A stretch of 47,151 nt of DNA from an uncultured Endomicrobiia bacterium (lineage in GTDB: Bacteria > Elusimicrobiota > Endomicrobiia > DTEH01): positions 1-47,151 of the forward strand of contig CALFVX010000016.1 in assembly GCA_937928765.1 (NCBI GenBank), read 5' to 3'. A model generated the notes under the pieces. That model was not told the origin of the DNA. It made no database searches and saw only the letters and a program-made list of their open reading frames with translations. Positions 7,741 through 18,096 of the stretch are shown in pieces (within the stretch, counting starts at the first letter, position 1; the number at the start of each line of letters is the position of its first letter). Both the position numbers and the translations under genes were made by a program.

Positions 7741-8820
7741 TTATAAACACACAGTATTCCTACCAAGATTTTTTGCAGTATAAAGAAGTTTGTCTGTTCT
7801 GTAGAGAAATTCATCCATACTTTCTTTATAATTAAATTCAGTAACCCCAAAAGAACAAGTAACTTTTATTGTTTCATTTAATGTATAAATTTTGTTTTCT
7901 TCTATCTTTTTTCTTAACCTTTCTGCAACATTAGATGCTTCCTGTAAAGTTGTATTAGGCAAGATTATACAAAATTCTTCGCCACCATATCTTCCTAAAA
8001 TATCTGTGAGACGAACATTTTCTCTTGTTATATCAGCAACTGTCATAATAACTGTATCTCCTGCTTGATGTCCATATCTATCATTTATATTTTTAAAATA
8101 ATCTATATCAAACATTATCAAAGACAGATGCAAAGAATATTTTTGTGCGTAATAAATTTCTTCTTGTAACCTCTTTATTATATAATGATGATTATAAAAC
8201 TTTGTCATTTTATCACTTACCGCTTCAAGATAAATATAACAATTATTTATAACACCAGCAAGCTGTTGTGATATAATCTTTAACATTATCTCTTCAATTT
8301 TTGTTTTAGGAAATTTACTTCTTGTTTTAAAATGTAAATTTAATACACCGAGATTTTTATCTAAAAACTTTATCGGTATTGATATCAAAGACTCTTTTTT
8401 TAAAGGTTTTATATCTTCTTTAAAAATTTTATAGTAATGTTCACTTTTAGAAATATCTTTAACTAATATTGGTTTTCCTAAAGAAATTGCTTTCCCAGCA
8501 ACACCTTTATCTGGTTTCAACTCTAATCCACGAATTATATAATTTGAAATATTTCTTGCAATTTTAATTTTTAATACTCCTTTATCATCAATAAGCATAA
8601 GTGATGCTTTTTTAGGATTTAAAATTATCATGATTTTATCCATTATCTGAGGTAAGATTTTATCAATATCTAAACTGTAATTGATAGATGAAAGTAAATC
8701 TACTATATTATATATTTGTCTAAAATAATATTTCCTAATGTAAAAGATTAAAATAAAAATACATACTAAACAAATACTTAAAAAAACCAATAACAAAAAA
8801 TTTAAATTGTAAAGATACAT
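7741..8820 (-). CDS. membrane-anchored GAF-GGDEF diguanylate cyclase
   Basis: 359 residues. One N-terminal membrane segment (about 6-28) is followed by a GAF domain (about 40-195) and a GGDEF domain (about 205-358). The cyclase signature is intact as GGEEF (279-283), preceded at the canonical five-residue distance by an inhibitory-site RxxD (RLTD, 270-273); the GTP-binding DIDYFKNIND segment is also present. It should make cyclic di-GMP with product feedback, under control of a ligand or signal sensed by GAF. It follows the small zinc-ribbon gene by only a few nt and is likely co-expressed. Cyclic di-GMP often controls pili and surface structures, so a link to PilT or the secreted proteins is possible but is inference. 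No clear Shine-Dalgarno sequence precedes it. Confidence 0.9.
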   Translation of the reverse strand: MYLYNLNFLLLVFLSICLVCIFILIFYIRKYYFRQIYNIVDLLSSINYSLDIDKILPQIMDKIMIILNPKKASLMLIDDKGVLKIKIARNISNYIIRGLELKPDKGVAGKAISLGKPILVKDISKSEHYYKIFKEDIKPLKKESLISIPIKFLDKNLGVLNLHFKTRSKFPKTKIEEIMLKIISQQLAGVINNCYIYLEAVSDKMTKFYNHHYIIKRLQEEIYYAQKYSLHLSLIMFDIDYFKNINDRYGHQAGDTVIMTVADITRENVRLTDILGRYGGEEFCIILPNTTLQEASNVAERLRKKIEENKIYTLNETIKVTCSFGVTEFNYKESMDEFLYRTDKLLYTAKNLGRNTVCL

Positions 8821-8826
8821 CTACTT

Positions 8827-9039
8827 TTATTTAAATAAAATCCAGAGTAAAAAAATTAATAGGAAGATAAACACAAAAGTAAAAACTTTCCTATGTTGAT
8901 CTACTTTTAAAGACAGATGTGTTTTAAAAGAAGAGTATTTTTTCTTATATTGATACAACCTGGAAAAACAAATCCTACAATACTTTGTTTGGTTTTTATT
9001 TTCTGTTCCACATATAGGACAAATTATATTTTCTTTCAT
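8827..9039 (-). CDS. small zinc-ribbon membrane protein
   Basis: 70 residues from the ATG at 9039. The N-terminus has a rubredoxin-like knuckle pair, CPIC and CRIC (C7, C10, C21, C24), expected to bind zinc. A basic linker (KKKYSSFK) and one C-terminal membrane helix (about 52-69) follow, so the ribbon is on the cytoplasmic side. The frame extends upstream to a TTG at 9078, but that adds a poor N-terminus; the ATG directly before KENIICPIC is preferred. It precedes the diguanylate cyclase gene by a few nt and follows the RND gene by about 105 nt. Zinc-ribbon plus tail-anchor proteins of this kind are common and mostly uncharacterised; no function assigned. Confidence 0.7.
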   Translation of the reverse strand: MKENIICPICGTENKNQTKYCRICFSRLYQYKKKYSSFKTHLSLKVDQHRKVFTFVFIFLLIFLLWILFK

Positions 9040-9144
9040 TTTAAAAAATTTTATATAAAAATAAATTTTATAATTCAATTATATTTTTTTGACCAACTAA
9101 AATATAAAAACATATTAATTTTTTTACTGCTTTAACATTTTTGA

Positions 9145-12100
9145 TTACTTATTTTTAGTTGAATAATATGTAAGATAAGTCAACGGGACAAAAAATAAAG
9201 TTAAAAATAAACTAAAACTTAACCCGCCTAAAATTGTTATAGCCATTGAAGAATTTGTATTCTGACCTACGATACCTAAAGCCAATGGTAAAAGTCCTAA
9301 TATAGTAGTAAGTGTTGTCATAAGTATAGGTCTTAATCGTTCTGAAGTAACTTCTATGACTATCTCAGTTAAACTTTTTTGTGGATTTTTTTCTCTTACA
9401 AAATTAAATTCACTAACAAGTATTATTCCATTATTCACAACTATCCCTATTAACATTATAAAACCTAACATTGAAATTGAATTTATTGTATTAAATGTTA
9501 AAAACAAAGAATATATCGCTCCTATAAGACCAAGAGGAACAGTAACCATAATAATTAAAGGTTGAACAAGTGATTCAAACTGAGAAGCTAATATCATATA
9601 TATAACTATTATTCCTAAAATTAAAGCAAAAAAAGACGATGATATAGATTCTCTTAAAGCTAAAACCTCACCTGTAATATCTATATAAACATCCTGTTCT
9701 TTAGATAATAACTCATTTTTAAAATTAATAAGTTCTCTAATAACTTTACTAAAACCTTTTTTTACATTTGCAAAGACAATATACATTCTTTGTCCCTCAG
9801 TTCTTCTTATTTCAGGAAAAGATGCTTCAAGTTTAATATCTGTAAACTGAACTAAATTAATATTTCTATCTAACAATTTAGAGTATACTGTTAACTCAGA
9901 AACTTTTGACAATTCTGTTCTATCTTTTGGGCTTAATCTTACTCTTATATCAAATTCATCTTCTTGTAATTTAAACTTTGTTGGAACATAACCTTTTATA
10001 CCAGCTAAAATAGTTGCAGATATGTCTTGTACTGAAAGTCCAAAAAGTGATGCTCTATCTCTATAAACTTCAATTTTTAGTTCAGGCACAGGTTGTAGTG
10101 GTATAATTTTTATTCCATACAAATCTTTTTTCTCCTTTAAAAAATTTGCAACTTCTTTTGCATATTCTTCTAATTTATTAATTTCTTTACCTTTTACTTC
10201 TACTGCAATATCACTACCACTACCCACACCAGAACCAAATAAACCTTGTTGAGTAATAAACTCAGCTTCAATTTTTGCAAATCTTATTTTTTTTATTTCT
10301 TTATTTACCAAAGATACTATTTCTGATGTCTTTCTACCTTTATTTTTAAGTTGTACAATAAACTTTGCTTGATTTGGACCAAGTGTTTCTACCTCACCAG
10401 TTTTTTCTTCTCCTGCAGAACCTATATTCACTATAATGTCTTTAGTTTCAGCAAGAGACATGATAAATCTTTCTATTTGAGAAGCAATTTCATTTGTTTT
10501 TTCAAGAATTGTGCTTGAAGGCAAAGTTATTGTTAAAATAAATTTTCTTTCATCTAATTTTGGCATAAACTCTTTTGGAATAAAATAAAAAATAATCAAC
10601 CCTACAAACAAATATATAAAAACTGTTCCATAGGTTATTTTAATAGGCATATCTAAAACTTTATTCAACAATTGAGGAAATTTTTTTAATAAATCATTTA
10701 ATTTATCTTTTTTAGTTGTTGTTTGAGTTATCATTTCAGCATATTTTTCTAAATTAAGCCATAGTGCTAATCTCGGTACTAAAAACAATGCTACTAAAAT
10801 TGAAGAAAACAAAGAAAAACTTACTGTAAGTGCTAATTGTTTAAACAGCTGTCCTACCACACCACCAACAAATACTAATGGAATAAAAATCGCTACTGTA
10901 GTCAAAGTAGAAGAGATTATTTCGCCAACTACATGAGAACTAGCAGAGTAGATAATTTCTTTTTTATCTTTTTGAGGATTCTTTTCTTTTTCAACAAAAA
11001 TTTTTTCTAAAACAACAATAGAATTATCTACAAGCATTCCAACACCTAATGCTAATCCTCCAAGTGACATAGTATTTATAGAAATGCCACCAAAATACAT
11101 TAAAGATAAAGTAGCTAATATTGCTAATGGAATTGAAATAATTATTATAACTGAAGCAACAATATCTTTAAGAAATATAAATAGAACAAAAAAAGCCAAT
11201 ATTCCGCCTTGAATAGCTGAAGAATAAATATTATTAAGAGATAATTTTATAAATTCTGCTTGATCATAGATTATTTTTAATTCTACATTATCAGGAAATT
11301 TTGTTTTTATAATTTCGTTTAATCTTTTTCTTACAACTTTAGACATATTTATCAAATTAGCTTTAGATTGCGGGTATATAGAAACAGAAATATGATTTTT
11401 TGCATTACATCTTGAATATCCTTTGATATCTTTAATAGATTCTTTTACTTCAGCAATATCAGACAAATAAACAACAGGCCTATCCTCTTTTTCTTTTTTT
11501 CTTCTATATCTTTTATATTTATCATATTCTGGTCGTCTCTCTACAGGTATTTGTAATTCTTGAATTTCTTTTATATTCTTAAATTCGCCGATAGTCTTTA
11601 CTACATATTCATTTATATCTTCTTTAATAGCTCCTGCAGGATATGTTATATTTGTTTCTTTTAAAGTTCTTATTATATCTAAAATTGATATTTGGTTTGC
11701 CAACAATCTTCCTTTATCAACTTCTACTAGTATCTCTTTTTCTGCACCACCATAAAGCTCAACTTTTGCTACTCCTTCAAGTCGCTCTAATTCATCTTTT
11801 AAATTTTTCTTACATAACATTCTCAATTCAGCAAGTTTTATAGGGTCATCTTGAGGGATTTTATAACTTACAGATAAATTCATTGCTTCAAGACGAAATG
11901 GATTATACTTTAACACAATTGGTTCTTGGGAATCTTTTGGTAAACGTTCTTTTATCAAATCAATTTTTTCTCTAACTTCTAAAGCAGCAAAATTTATATC
12001 AGTACCCCAATAAAATTCACAAACCACAATTGACACACCTTCTTTTGAAATAGAAGTCACTCTTTTTATATTTTTTGCAGTCCCTACTGTTTCTTCAATA

Positions 12101-12297
12101 AGTTTTGATATAAGTTTTTCTGATTCTTCAGGACCTGCTCCCTCATATTTTGTAATAATAGTAATTTGTGGATAATCTAAAGATGGAAAAAGTTCTTGTG
12201 GAAGACGATAAAAAGAAATTATACCAAATAAAGCAATTCCTAAAAAAATCATTGTAACAGTGGTAGGTCTATCAACTGAAATTCTAAAAACTGACAT
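9145..12297 (-). CDS. RND efflux pump inner-membrane subunit (second of a pair)
   Basis: 1050 residues, full length for an AcrB/MdtB-type RND transporter. It opens with the family pattern SVFRISVDRPTTVTM, has transmembrane helix 1, a large periplasmic loop, helices 2-6, a second periplasmic loop and helices 7-12. The proton-relay Asp lies in helix 4: VGMLVDNSIVV (D424). The TM10-12 block (MLGFIMLIGIVVNNGIILV) is intact. Its start is 3 nt after the stop of the upstream RND gene, so the two are coupled. Proton-driven export of drugs, lipids or metals through a TolC-type channel is expected; substrate unknown. A short basic insert (KYKRYRRKKEKEDRP) lies in the first periplasmic loop. Confidence 0.93.
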   Translation of the reverse strand: MSVFRISVDRPTTVTMIFLGIALFGIISFYRLPQELFPSLDYPQITIITKYEGAGPEESEKLISKLIEETVGTAKNIKRVTSISKEGVSIVVCEFYWGTDINFAALEVREKIDLIKERLPKDSQEPIVLKYNPFRLEAMNLSVSYKIPQDDPIKLAELRMLCKKNLKDELERLEGVAKVELYGGAEKEILVEVDKGRLLANQISILDIIRTLKETNITYPAGAIKEDINEYVVKTIGEFKNIKEIQELQIPVERRPEYDKYKRYRRKKEKEDRPVVYLSDIAEVKESIKDIKGYSRCNAKNHISVSIYPQSKANLINMSKVVRKRLNEIIKTKFPDNVELKIIYDQAEFIKLSLNNIYSSAIQGGILAFFVLFIFLKDIVASVIIIISIPLAILATLSLMYFGGISINTMSLGGLALGVGMLVDNSIVVLEKIFVEKEKNPQKDKKEIIYSASSHVVGEIISSTLTTVAIFIPLVFVGGVVGQLFKQLALTVSFSLFSSILVALFLVPRLALWLNLEKYAEMITQTTTKKDKLNDLLKKFPQLLNKVLDMPIKITYGTVFIYLFVGLIIFYFIPKEFMPKLDERKFILTITLPSSTILEKTNEIASQIERFIMSLAETKDIIVNIGSAGEEKTGEVETLGPNQAKFIVQLKNKGRKTSEIVSLVNKEIKKIRFAKIEAEFITQQGLFGSGVGSGSDIAVEVKGKEINKLEEYAKEVANFLKEKKDLYGIKIIPLQPVPELKIEVYRDRASLFGLSVQDISATILAGIKGYVPTKFKLQEDEFDIRVRLSPKDRTELSKVSELTVYSKLLDRNINLVQFTDIKLEASFPEIRRTEGQRMYIVFANVKKGFSKVIRELINFKNELLSKEQDVYIDITGEVLALRESISSSFFALILGIIVIYMILASQFESLVQPLIIMVTVPLGLIGAIYSLFLTFNTINSISMLGFIMLIGIVVNNGIILVSEFNFVREKNPQKSLTEIVIEVTSERLRPILMTTLTTILGLLPLALGIVGQNTNSSMAITILGGLSFSLFLTLFFVPLTYLTYYSTKNK

Positions 12298-12299
12298 AT

Positions 12300-15200
12300 T
12301 TATACTCTATTTTTTATTACACAAAATTTTAAAATATAAAAAATTTTTTCTTTAAATACTTTATTAAAATTTTCAAACCAAAAATACAACAAAGGAGTTA
12401 AAAATAATACAAAAAATGTTGAAATAAGCATACCACCAAAAATTGTTAATCCAAGTGTGCGCCACATAACAGATGATTCATCTGGATTTAATATTAAAGG
12501 TAACATACCTAAAATTGTTGTAATAGAAGACATAAATATTTCTAAAAGATATGCTTGAGGAGTAGCAAACACAACTTTTAGTGAACTACAATTTTTACTT
12601 CTTCTGTAGATATTCATCTTTTCTACGATAACGATTGCTGAATTTACAACTATACCACACAACATCATCAACCCAATCCAAACACCTAAACTTATTGGTC
12701 TTTTAAAAATCCACAAAAATAACGCCACACCAATTAAACCAAAAGGAATTGAAAGTATTATAATAAAAGGTTGCGAGTACGACTCAAACATAGCAGCAAG
12801 GGTCATATACACTAACAAAAAAGTTAAAATCAAAGCTAATGTAAACTGTTTTTTGTTTTTCGTCATATCTTCATATTCACCAGAAAATTTATAAGTGTAA
12901 TTTTCAGGAAAATTTATCTTTTTTAATTCATGATCAATATTTTTTATTGCTGTTGAAAGGCCCACCTTATGTCTATTACCACTTATTTGAATAAATCTCT
13001 TTTTATTTTTACGCCAGATTTCTTGCTGAGTGTTAATTTTTTCAATATTTGAAACTTGCTGTATTGAGATAATTTCTGCATAAGGTGTTACAAACATTAA
13101 ATTTTTAAGTTCTTCTACCGAAGAAACCGTCCCAGGAGTTAACCTACAAACTGTTTCTATTTCTCTACCTTCAGTTCTATAATATGTTGCAACAAGTCCT
13201 CTTAATTGAGCATGTAAAGTATTTGCAAGATACAAAGTTGTAAGTCCTAAAGAAGAAAGTTTATTTCTATCACTAAAAACAACAATTTCAGGTTCATCTT
13301 CACGCATGCGAATCTTTACATCAGTAATTCTTCTAAGCTGTTGTATTCTGCCAGAGCATAAAAATGCAAGTTGTTTCAATATTCCATAGTCATAACCATA
13401 GAAATCTATAAAAATTTCTTTTGAGGCTAGACTTTGAGATGGTTGATAATATAAAAAAGCAGGCATAAATTTGTCAAACTTTTTTCTAAAATCTTCTTTT
13501 ACATATTCTACATCTTTTTTCACTTTTACCTCAATAAAAGTATGTAATTTCTCAACCCTAGAACTAACTCTTTCTACTTGAGGATAATTTAATAGCTCCT
13601 TTTCAATATTTTTAACAATTTCATTAGAACGTTCAATTTTTGCTGCAGGAGGGAACTGCACACCTATACGAAAAGTATTAATCTCAGTTGTTTCCATAAA
13701 TTCTGATTCTCTTGTAGAAATTATATAAAAAGTAAATATAAAAAGTCCTAATGTGATAAACAAAATTTCTCTATAATTCCTAAATACAAACTTTAACAAA
13801 TTAATAAAATATTTTATTAATTTTTCTTCCCATTTGAGCTTCTTAAATTCTATTTTTTTAAATAGTTTAGGCATAAAATATGGAACAAAAATTATACTTC
13901 CTACTAAAGAAGCTAACAAAGAATATGCTATTGCTAAACCAAAAGGAGTGTATAATTTTTTAACTTCTGGTTCTAAAAACACAAGCGGCAAAAAAACTAT
14001 TATTGTAGTTAATGTAGAGGCAAGAATTGGCATAAAAAGTTCTTTTGTAGCATTCACAATTAACTTTGTTTTATCTTTTTCTTTTTTAGAATGTAAAGCA
14101 ATATTTTCTATTATTATGATAGCATTATCTACAAGCATACCAACACCGAGTCCTAAACCACTTAATGTCATCACATTAAATGATAATTTACTAAAATACA
14201 TTAAAATTACTGCTATACATAAACTTACTGGAATTGTAAGTATTATCACAAAAATACTTCTAAAATTTTTAAGAAATATAACTAATATAATTCCTACAAT
14301 AAAAGCACTAAACAGAAGAGAAACTGCTAATGAGGAAATTGATTTATTTATAAATTCAGCATCATTTTTTACTATTGTAAATATTATTTCGTTCCTAAAT
14401 TTATTTTTTAGCACTTCAATTTCTTCAAGGATATTTCTAGCAACAAGCAAAGTATTTGCAGTTGTTTCCTTTTGAATATATAAAGAAACAACAGATTTTA
14501 AGTTCAACCTCGCAAACGAAGTTGGTTCATAATAAGAATCTTTAACAGTTGCAATTTCACCAAGACGAATTACAGAACCTCTTTCTGTAACACCTACAGC
14601 GGTCTCATTAATTTTTTCAACATTTTCATATTCACCTGTAGCACGAATCAGAAATCTACTATCCACTTTTTTAATCTCACCTGCAGATACTGAAATATTG
14701 CTCAAATTTACTTTTTCAATAACGCTTAAAATTGGTAAACTATAGCTAACAAGTTTATTGTTATCTATATCAACTAAAATCTTCCTTTCTCTTCCTCCTC
14801 CTATTTCTATATTAGCAACTCCTGAAATACGAAAAAACCTTTCTTTTATCTTTTGTTCAGCAATTTCTCTTAATTGTTCTGGCGTGTAAACATCAGAAGA
14901 CAATACCAAAATAACTATTGGCACATCAGATTGCTGAAATTTTGCAATAACAGGCCTTTCCATTTCACGAGGTAATCTATGTCTTATAGTAGCAAGTTTT
15001 TCTCTAATTTCAAGAATAGCAAAATTTAAGTTTGTCTTAGGATGAAATTTTAAAACAATTACTGATTCTGCTTCTCTTGAGGCAGAAATAATCTCTTTTA
15101 CACCATTTACTTCTGAAAAAACTTCTTCCATAGGACGGGTTACATACTTTTCTACCTCGCTTGCAGGAACTCCACCACGAAGATGTGATATCACACTTAC

Positions 15201-15332
15201 TTCACCAAATTCATAGTTTGGATAGAGTTCTACATTGATATATCTTATACTCACTAAAGAAAAAACAAAAATACTACACATCAGCATTAAAGTTGTTACT
15301 GGCTTTTTTATACCTAACTCTACAATAGACAT
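12300..15332 (-). CDS. RND efflux pump inner-membrane subunit (first of a pair)
   Basis: 1010 residues, HAE-1/MdtC-like. Signatures: the N-terminal SIVELGIKKPVTTLM, helix-4 Asp in VGMLVDNAIIII (D402) and the C-terminal MMLCGIVVNSAIVIVEK. It is clearly diverged from the following RND gene, so this is not a recent tandem duplication. Two different RND subunits behind one membrane-fusion gene is the arrangement of heteromeric pumps such as MdtABC. The gene follows the fusion-protein gene by 13 nt and precedes its partner by 3 nt. Inner membrane, with periplasmic porter and docking domains; substrate unknown. Confidence 0.93.
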   Translation of the reverse strand: MSIVELGIKKPVTTLMLMCSIFVFSLVSIRYINVELYPNYEFGEVSVISHLRGGVPASEVEKYVTRPMEEVFSEVNGVKEIISASREAESVIVLKFHPKTNLNFAILEIREKLATIRHRLPREMERPVIAKFQQSDVPIVILVLSSDVYTPEQLREIAEQKIKERFFRISGVANIEIGGGRERKILVDIDNNKLVSYSLPILSVIEKVNLSNISVSAGEIKKVDSRFLIRATGEYENVEKINETAVGVTERGSVIRLGEIATVKDSYYEPTSFARLNLKSVVSLYIQKETTANTLLVARNILEEIEVLKNKFRNEIIFTIVKNDAEFINKSISSLAVSLLFSAFIVGIILVIFLKNFRSIFVIILTIPVSLCIAVILMYFSKLSFNVMTLSGLGLGVGMLVDNAIIIIENIALHSKKEKDKTKLIVNATKELFMPILASTLTTIIVFLPLVFLEPEVKKLYTPFGLAIAYSLLASLVGSIIFVPYFMPKLFKKIEFKKLKWEEKLIKYFINLLKFVFRNYREILFITLGLFIFTFYIISTRESEFMETTEINTFRIGVQFPPAAKIERSNEIVKNIEKELLNYPQVERVSSRVEKLHTFIEVKVKKDVEYVKEDFRKKFDKFMPAFLYYQPSQSLASKEIFIDFYGYDYGILKQLAFLCSGRIQQLRRITDVKIRMREDEPEIVVFSDRNKLSSLGLTTLYLANTLHAQLRGLVATYYRTEGREIETVCRLTPGTVSSVEELKNLMFVTPYAEIISIQQVSNIEKINTQQEIWRKNKKRFIQISGNRHKVGLSTAIKNIDHELKKINFPENYTYKFSGEYEDMTKNKKQFTLALILTFLLVYMTLAAMFESYSQPFIIILSIPFGLIGVALFLWIFKRPISLGVWIGLMMLCGIVVNSAIVIVEKMNIYRRSKNCSSLKVVFATPQAYLLEIFMSSITTILGMLPLILNPDESSVMWRTLGLTIFGGMLISTFFVLFLTPLLYFWFENFNKVFKEKIFYILKFCVIKNRV

Positions 15333-15345
15333 TTTATTGGAGTAT

Positions 15346-16614
15346 TTATTGTGGTTGGAATTGATTTTTATGGCTTGTTTCTTCTTCTATTTCTATATAT
15401 TCAACCAAAATACCATCTGAAAGTTCTCCTGTTGTTTCTACTACGCATAGCTCACCTTCTTCAACACCATCAGATATTACTGCTGTTTTACCAAAAATAT
15501 TTTCAACTTTTACATTTCTAAATTCTACTATTGCTTGGTTTGTTTTATTAACACTTGTAACAGGTTTAATTAATGGTAATAAATTTGTTTGTCCACCTAA
15601 ACTTATAACACTATCTAAAGGAACTGTTACTACATTGGATGCTTCTACAATTATAACTTCTCCTCTTGCAAACATTCCTGATTTAAGTAATCCTTCAGTA
15701 TTTGATATTTTTATTTTTACTAATACGGTTCTTGTTTTTTCTTTCACAATTGGCGATATCTCTGAAACAATCCCTAAGAATTCCTTGTCTGGATAAGAGT
15801 CACAATATACTTTTGTTTTCATACCAATTTTTACCTGCAGAGCATCCTTTTCAGGAATTTCAACTTCAAAATTTGCATCACCCATATTGACAAATTTTGC
15901 TACAACATCATTTGGTGTAACAAACTCTCCTGGTTGCACTATTATTTCTGCAAGAATACCATCAGATGGTGCATAAAGATTTGTTTTTAATAATGCAGAC
16001 TGAGAAAGTTCAAGTTCTGCAGATGCTGTCTCCATTCTTTGCCTTATTGCTTCTACTTCATATTTTGTCTCTAATAGTTTAGATTCAGAAATTGCTTTCA
16101 ACTTGAAAAGGTCTTCATAGACCTTTAGTCTTTGTTGTGCAGAAAAAAATGCTGCTTTTTCACTTTCATATTTACTTTTAGAATAAGAAACTTTAGCCAT
16201 AGCATCTTTTGGATCAAGATATGCAATGATATTACCCTTACCAATTCTTGCTCCTTCTTTATAATTATATTTAAACAAAACACCATCTACTTCAAACCTT
16301 AATTCATTTTCTAAAATACCTTTTATTGTTCCTAATACAGAATATTTCTGGGAAAAATCAGTCCTTTTAATTTTTGCAACTTTTACTTTCACTAGCTGTT
16401 GTTCTTTTACTTTTGATTCTTTTTTTCTAAATATAAAAAATTTACCAATAACAAAAATTATTGCCAAAATTAAAATACTACCAATTACAATAGTTAACTT
16501 GCGTTTGGTTTTAAAACTATTTTTTATAAACTGGAAAATCCAGTTAAAAACAAAAAATATTTTTTCTTTTAAGAAAATAAGAATTTTGACTAAAAAACTT
16601 AAAATTTTTTTCAT
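15346..16614 (-). CDS. RND efflux membrane-fusion (periplasmic adaptor) protein
   Basis: 422 residues, HlyD/AcrA family. A membrane segment (about 41-60) follows an unusually long basic N-terminus of about 40 residues with its own hydrophobic stretches. Then come the lipoyl halves (RFEVDGVLFKYNYKEGARI and LYAPSDGILAEIIVQPGEFV), an alpha-hairpin between them (about 140-200), a beta-barrel (VYCDSYPDKEFLGIVSEI) and a membrane-proximal domain. It bridges the RND pair and the TolC-like channel. The gene is 27 nt after the TolC-like gene and 13 nt before the first RND gene. It is inner-membrane anchored by a helix rather than by lipid, since no lipobox is seen. Confidence 0.92.
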   Translation of the reverse strand: MKKILSFLVKILIFLKEKIFFVFNWIFQFIKNSFKTKRKLTIVIGSILILAIIFVIGKFFIFRKKESKVKEQQLVKVKVAKIKRTDFSQKYSVLGTIKGILENELRFEVDGVLFKYNYKEGARIGKGNIIAYLDPKDAMAKVSYSKSKYESEKAAFFSAQQRLKVYEDLFKLKAISESKLLETKYEVEAIRQRMETASAELELSQSALLKTNLYAPSDGILAEIIVQPGEFVTPNDVVAKFVNMGDANFEVEIPEKDALQVKIGMKTKVYCDSYPDKEFLGIVSEISPIVKEKTRTVLVKIKISNTEGLLKSGMFARGEVIIVEASNVVTVPLDSVISLGGQTNLLPLIKPVTSVNKTNQAIVEFRNVKVENIFGKTAVISDGVEEGELCVVETTGELSDGILVEYIEIEEETSHKNQFQPQ

Positions 16615-16641
16615 ATTTATATACCTCTAAAATAACTAAAT

Positions 16642-18024
16642 TTATCTTAAAGGAATTATAACAAGTTTCTCAAGTTCAGTCACAGAAGTGTAATTTTGAA
16701 GAATCGCCTTTGAATAATTAATAACTGCTTCTGAAACTTGCCATACACCACCCATAACTTCTACAGTGGAAGCTTCGTATAACGCGTTTTTCTTTTTTAA
16801 AACTTCCAACTTCCATTTCTTAAATTCAAGGTCATCTTTAGCAACCCTTGCATCTAATAAAGATGTGGAGTATTCGTTATAAAATTTTTCTAACTCTAAA
16901 AGAATAGTATTTTTTGCTTCATCAAACTCTGCTTCTGTAGAGGTTTTAATCACATCTGCTTCTTTTCTTTCAACAAAATATTTAATGTCGTCAAATAAAC
17001 CAATTCTTGTGTCCAGAACAGTGTTATCAATTCTTGCTGAAACATCTAAAATTTCTCTTGGAATTGCTTTATCTTTTTGATATCCAGACTCAACTGAACT
17101 ACCACCAAATAACCATGATAATCTAAGCATCCCACTCCATACAGTAGAAAGCTCCAATGGCTCTGTAACATATGCTTCACCACTTTGACCATAACTTCCT
17201 TCAAAATAAAATTTAGGATATGTTTTGCCTTTAGCCATATTTTTTCTCTCTTCTGCCATACTCATCTGTAATTTTAACTTTCTTAAATCTATGTTATTAG
17301 TAACTACTAAATTCTTTAATGCAGGTAAGTCAAAATCAATCTCTTTTGGAAGCGATTCAAAAATTTCAACCTGTAAAGGAAAAATTATCTCATCTAAACT
17401 TTTTATTCCAACAAGTGATAAAAGTTTATTTTTAAAAAGTGTTTTATTCATTTTTGATCTATCATACATATTTTCTACTTTTTTTTTAAATATTTTTCCT
17501 TCTTTTAGTTCAATTTCTGATATTGCTTTTGCATTATATTCGTTTTCAAGTTTTTTATAGTAATTATCTATTTCTTGAAGCATTTTTTCTATTTCTTTAA
17601 CTTCTAATGTAGATGATACATATTCATAATATGCTAATTTTATTTTATATGTAAGCTCTTCTTTTAATTTAGTATACTCTAATTTTGCTACTTCTAAAGC
17701 AAGAGATTGATATTTATGTGCAGCAGTAAGACGGCCACCATCATATATAGGTTGAGATAATCTTAACCAAATATCTTCTGCTTGATACTCTTCAGTTATT
17801 GTTTTACCGCGGGAATACCTTCTTTGGAAAATTATATTTGGCAGGAAACTTCTTGTTGTAACCCACAATTGTCTTTTTGCAAGAAGGATCTCTTCTTGTT
17901 TAGCAGTTAATTTTTTATTTTTTTGTATTGCAATATCAATACAGGTATTTAAGAAGTAGTCTGAAGAAAAAATCTGATTAGATAAAAAAAATATGAAAAA
18001 TGTAAACAAGAATTTTTTGGGCAT
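16642..18024 (-). CDS. TolC-like outer-membrane efflux protein
   Basis: 460 residues from the ATG at 18024; a TTG four codons upstream is possible but less likely. There is a signal peptide (KKFLFTFFIFFLSNQIFSS). The rest is the OEP family pattern: two repeats of long amphipathic helices joined by strands, with AIQKNKKLTAKQEEILLAK near the start and RLSQPIYDGGRL in the first half. This is expected to be a trimeric outer-membrane barrel with a periplasmic tunnel, serving the adaptor and RND proteins encoded next. It is the first gene of the efflux operon, transcribed away from the small paralog pair; no good Shine-Dalgarno sequence precedes either start. Confidence 0.88.
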   Translation of the reverse strand: MPKKFLFTFFIFFLSNQIFSSDYFLNTCIDIAIQKNKKLTAKQEEILLAKRQLWVTTRSFLPNIIFQRRYSRGKTITEEYQAEDIWLRLSQPIYDGGRLTAAHKYQSLALEVAKLEYTKLKEELTYKIKLAYYEYVSSTLEVKEIEKMLQEIDNYYKKLENEYNAKAISEIELKEGKIFKKKVENMYDRSKMNKTLFKNKLLSLVGIKSLDEIIFPLQVEIFESLPKEIDFDLPALKNLVVTNNIDLRKLKLQMSMAEERKNMAKGKTYPKFYFEGSYGQSGEAYVTEPLELSTVWSGMLRLSWLFGGSSVESGYQKDKAIPREILDVSARIDNTVLDTRIGLFDDIKYFVERKEADVIKTSTEAEFDEAKNTILLELEKFYNEYSTSLLDARVAKDDLEFKKWKLEVLKKKNALYEASTVEVMGGVWQVSEAVINYSKAILQNYTSVTELEKLVIIPLR

Positions 18025-18096
18025 ATATATTGACAATACTTTAAAAATTTTGTATTTATATTTTACGAAATTAAATTATAAATTTCAAGAGGGTTT
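18025..18096. promoter_or_regulatory. divergent intergenic region
   Basis: 72 nt, almost entirely A/T, separating the TolC-like gene (minus) from the first small paralog (plus). It must contain or overlap both promoters unless the minus-strand operon starts inside the plus gene. The plus gene has a GAGGG ribosome-binding site just before its ATG. I cannot define -35/-10 hexamers with confidence. Confidence 0.35.

Noticed and set aside
9040-9078. Longer zinc-ribbon protein starting at a TTG
   Set aside because: Adds a hydrophobic, Lys/Tyr-rich N-terminus not expected ahead of a CPIC zinc knuckle; an ATG lies directly before it.
13834-14475. Long plus-strand reading frame of 213 codons
   Set aside because: Lies wholly antisense to a well-supported RND transporter gene and has Ser/Thr/Ile-rich composition typical of a shadow frame.
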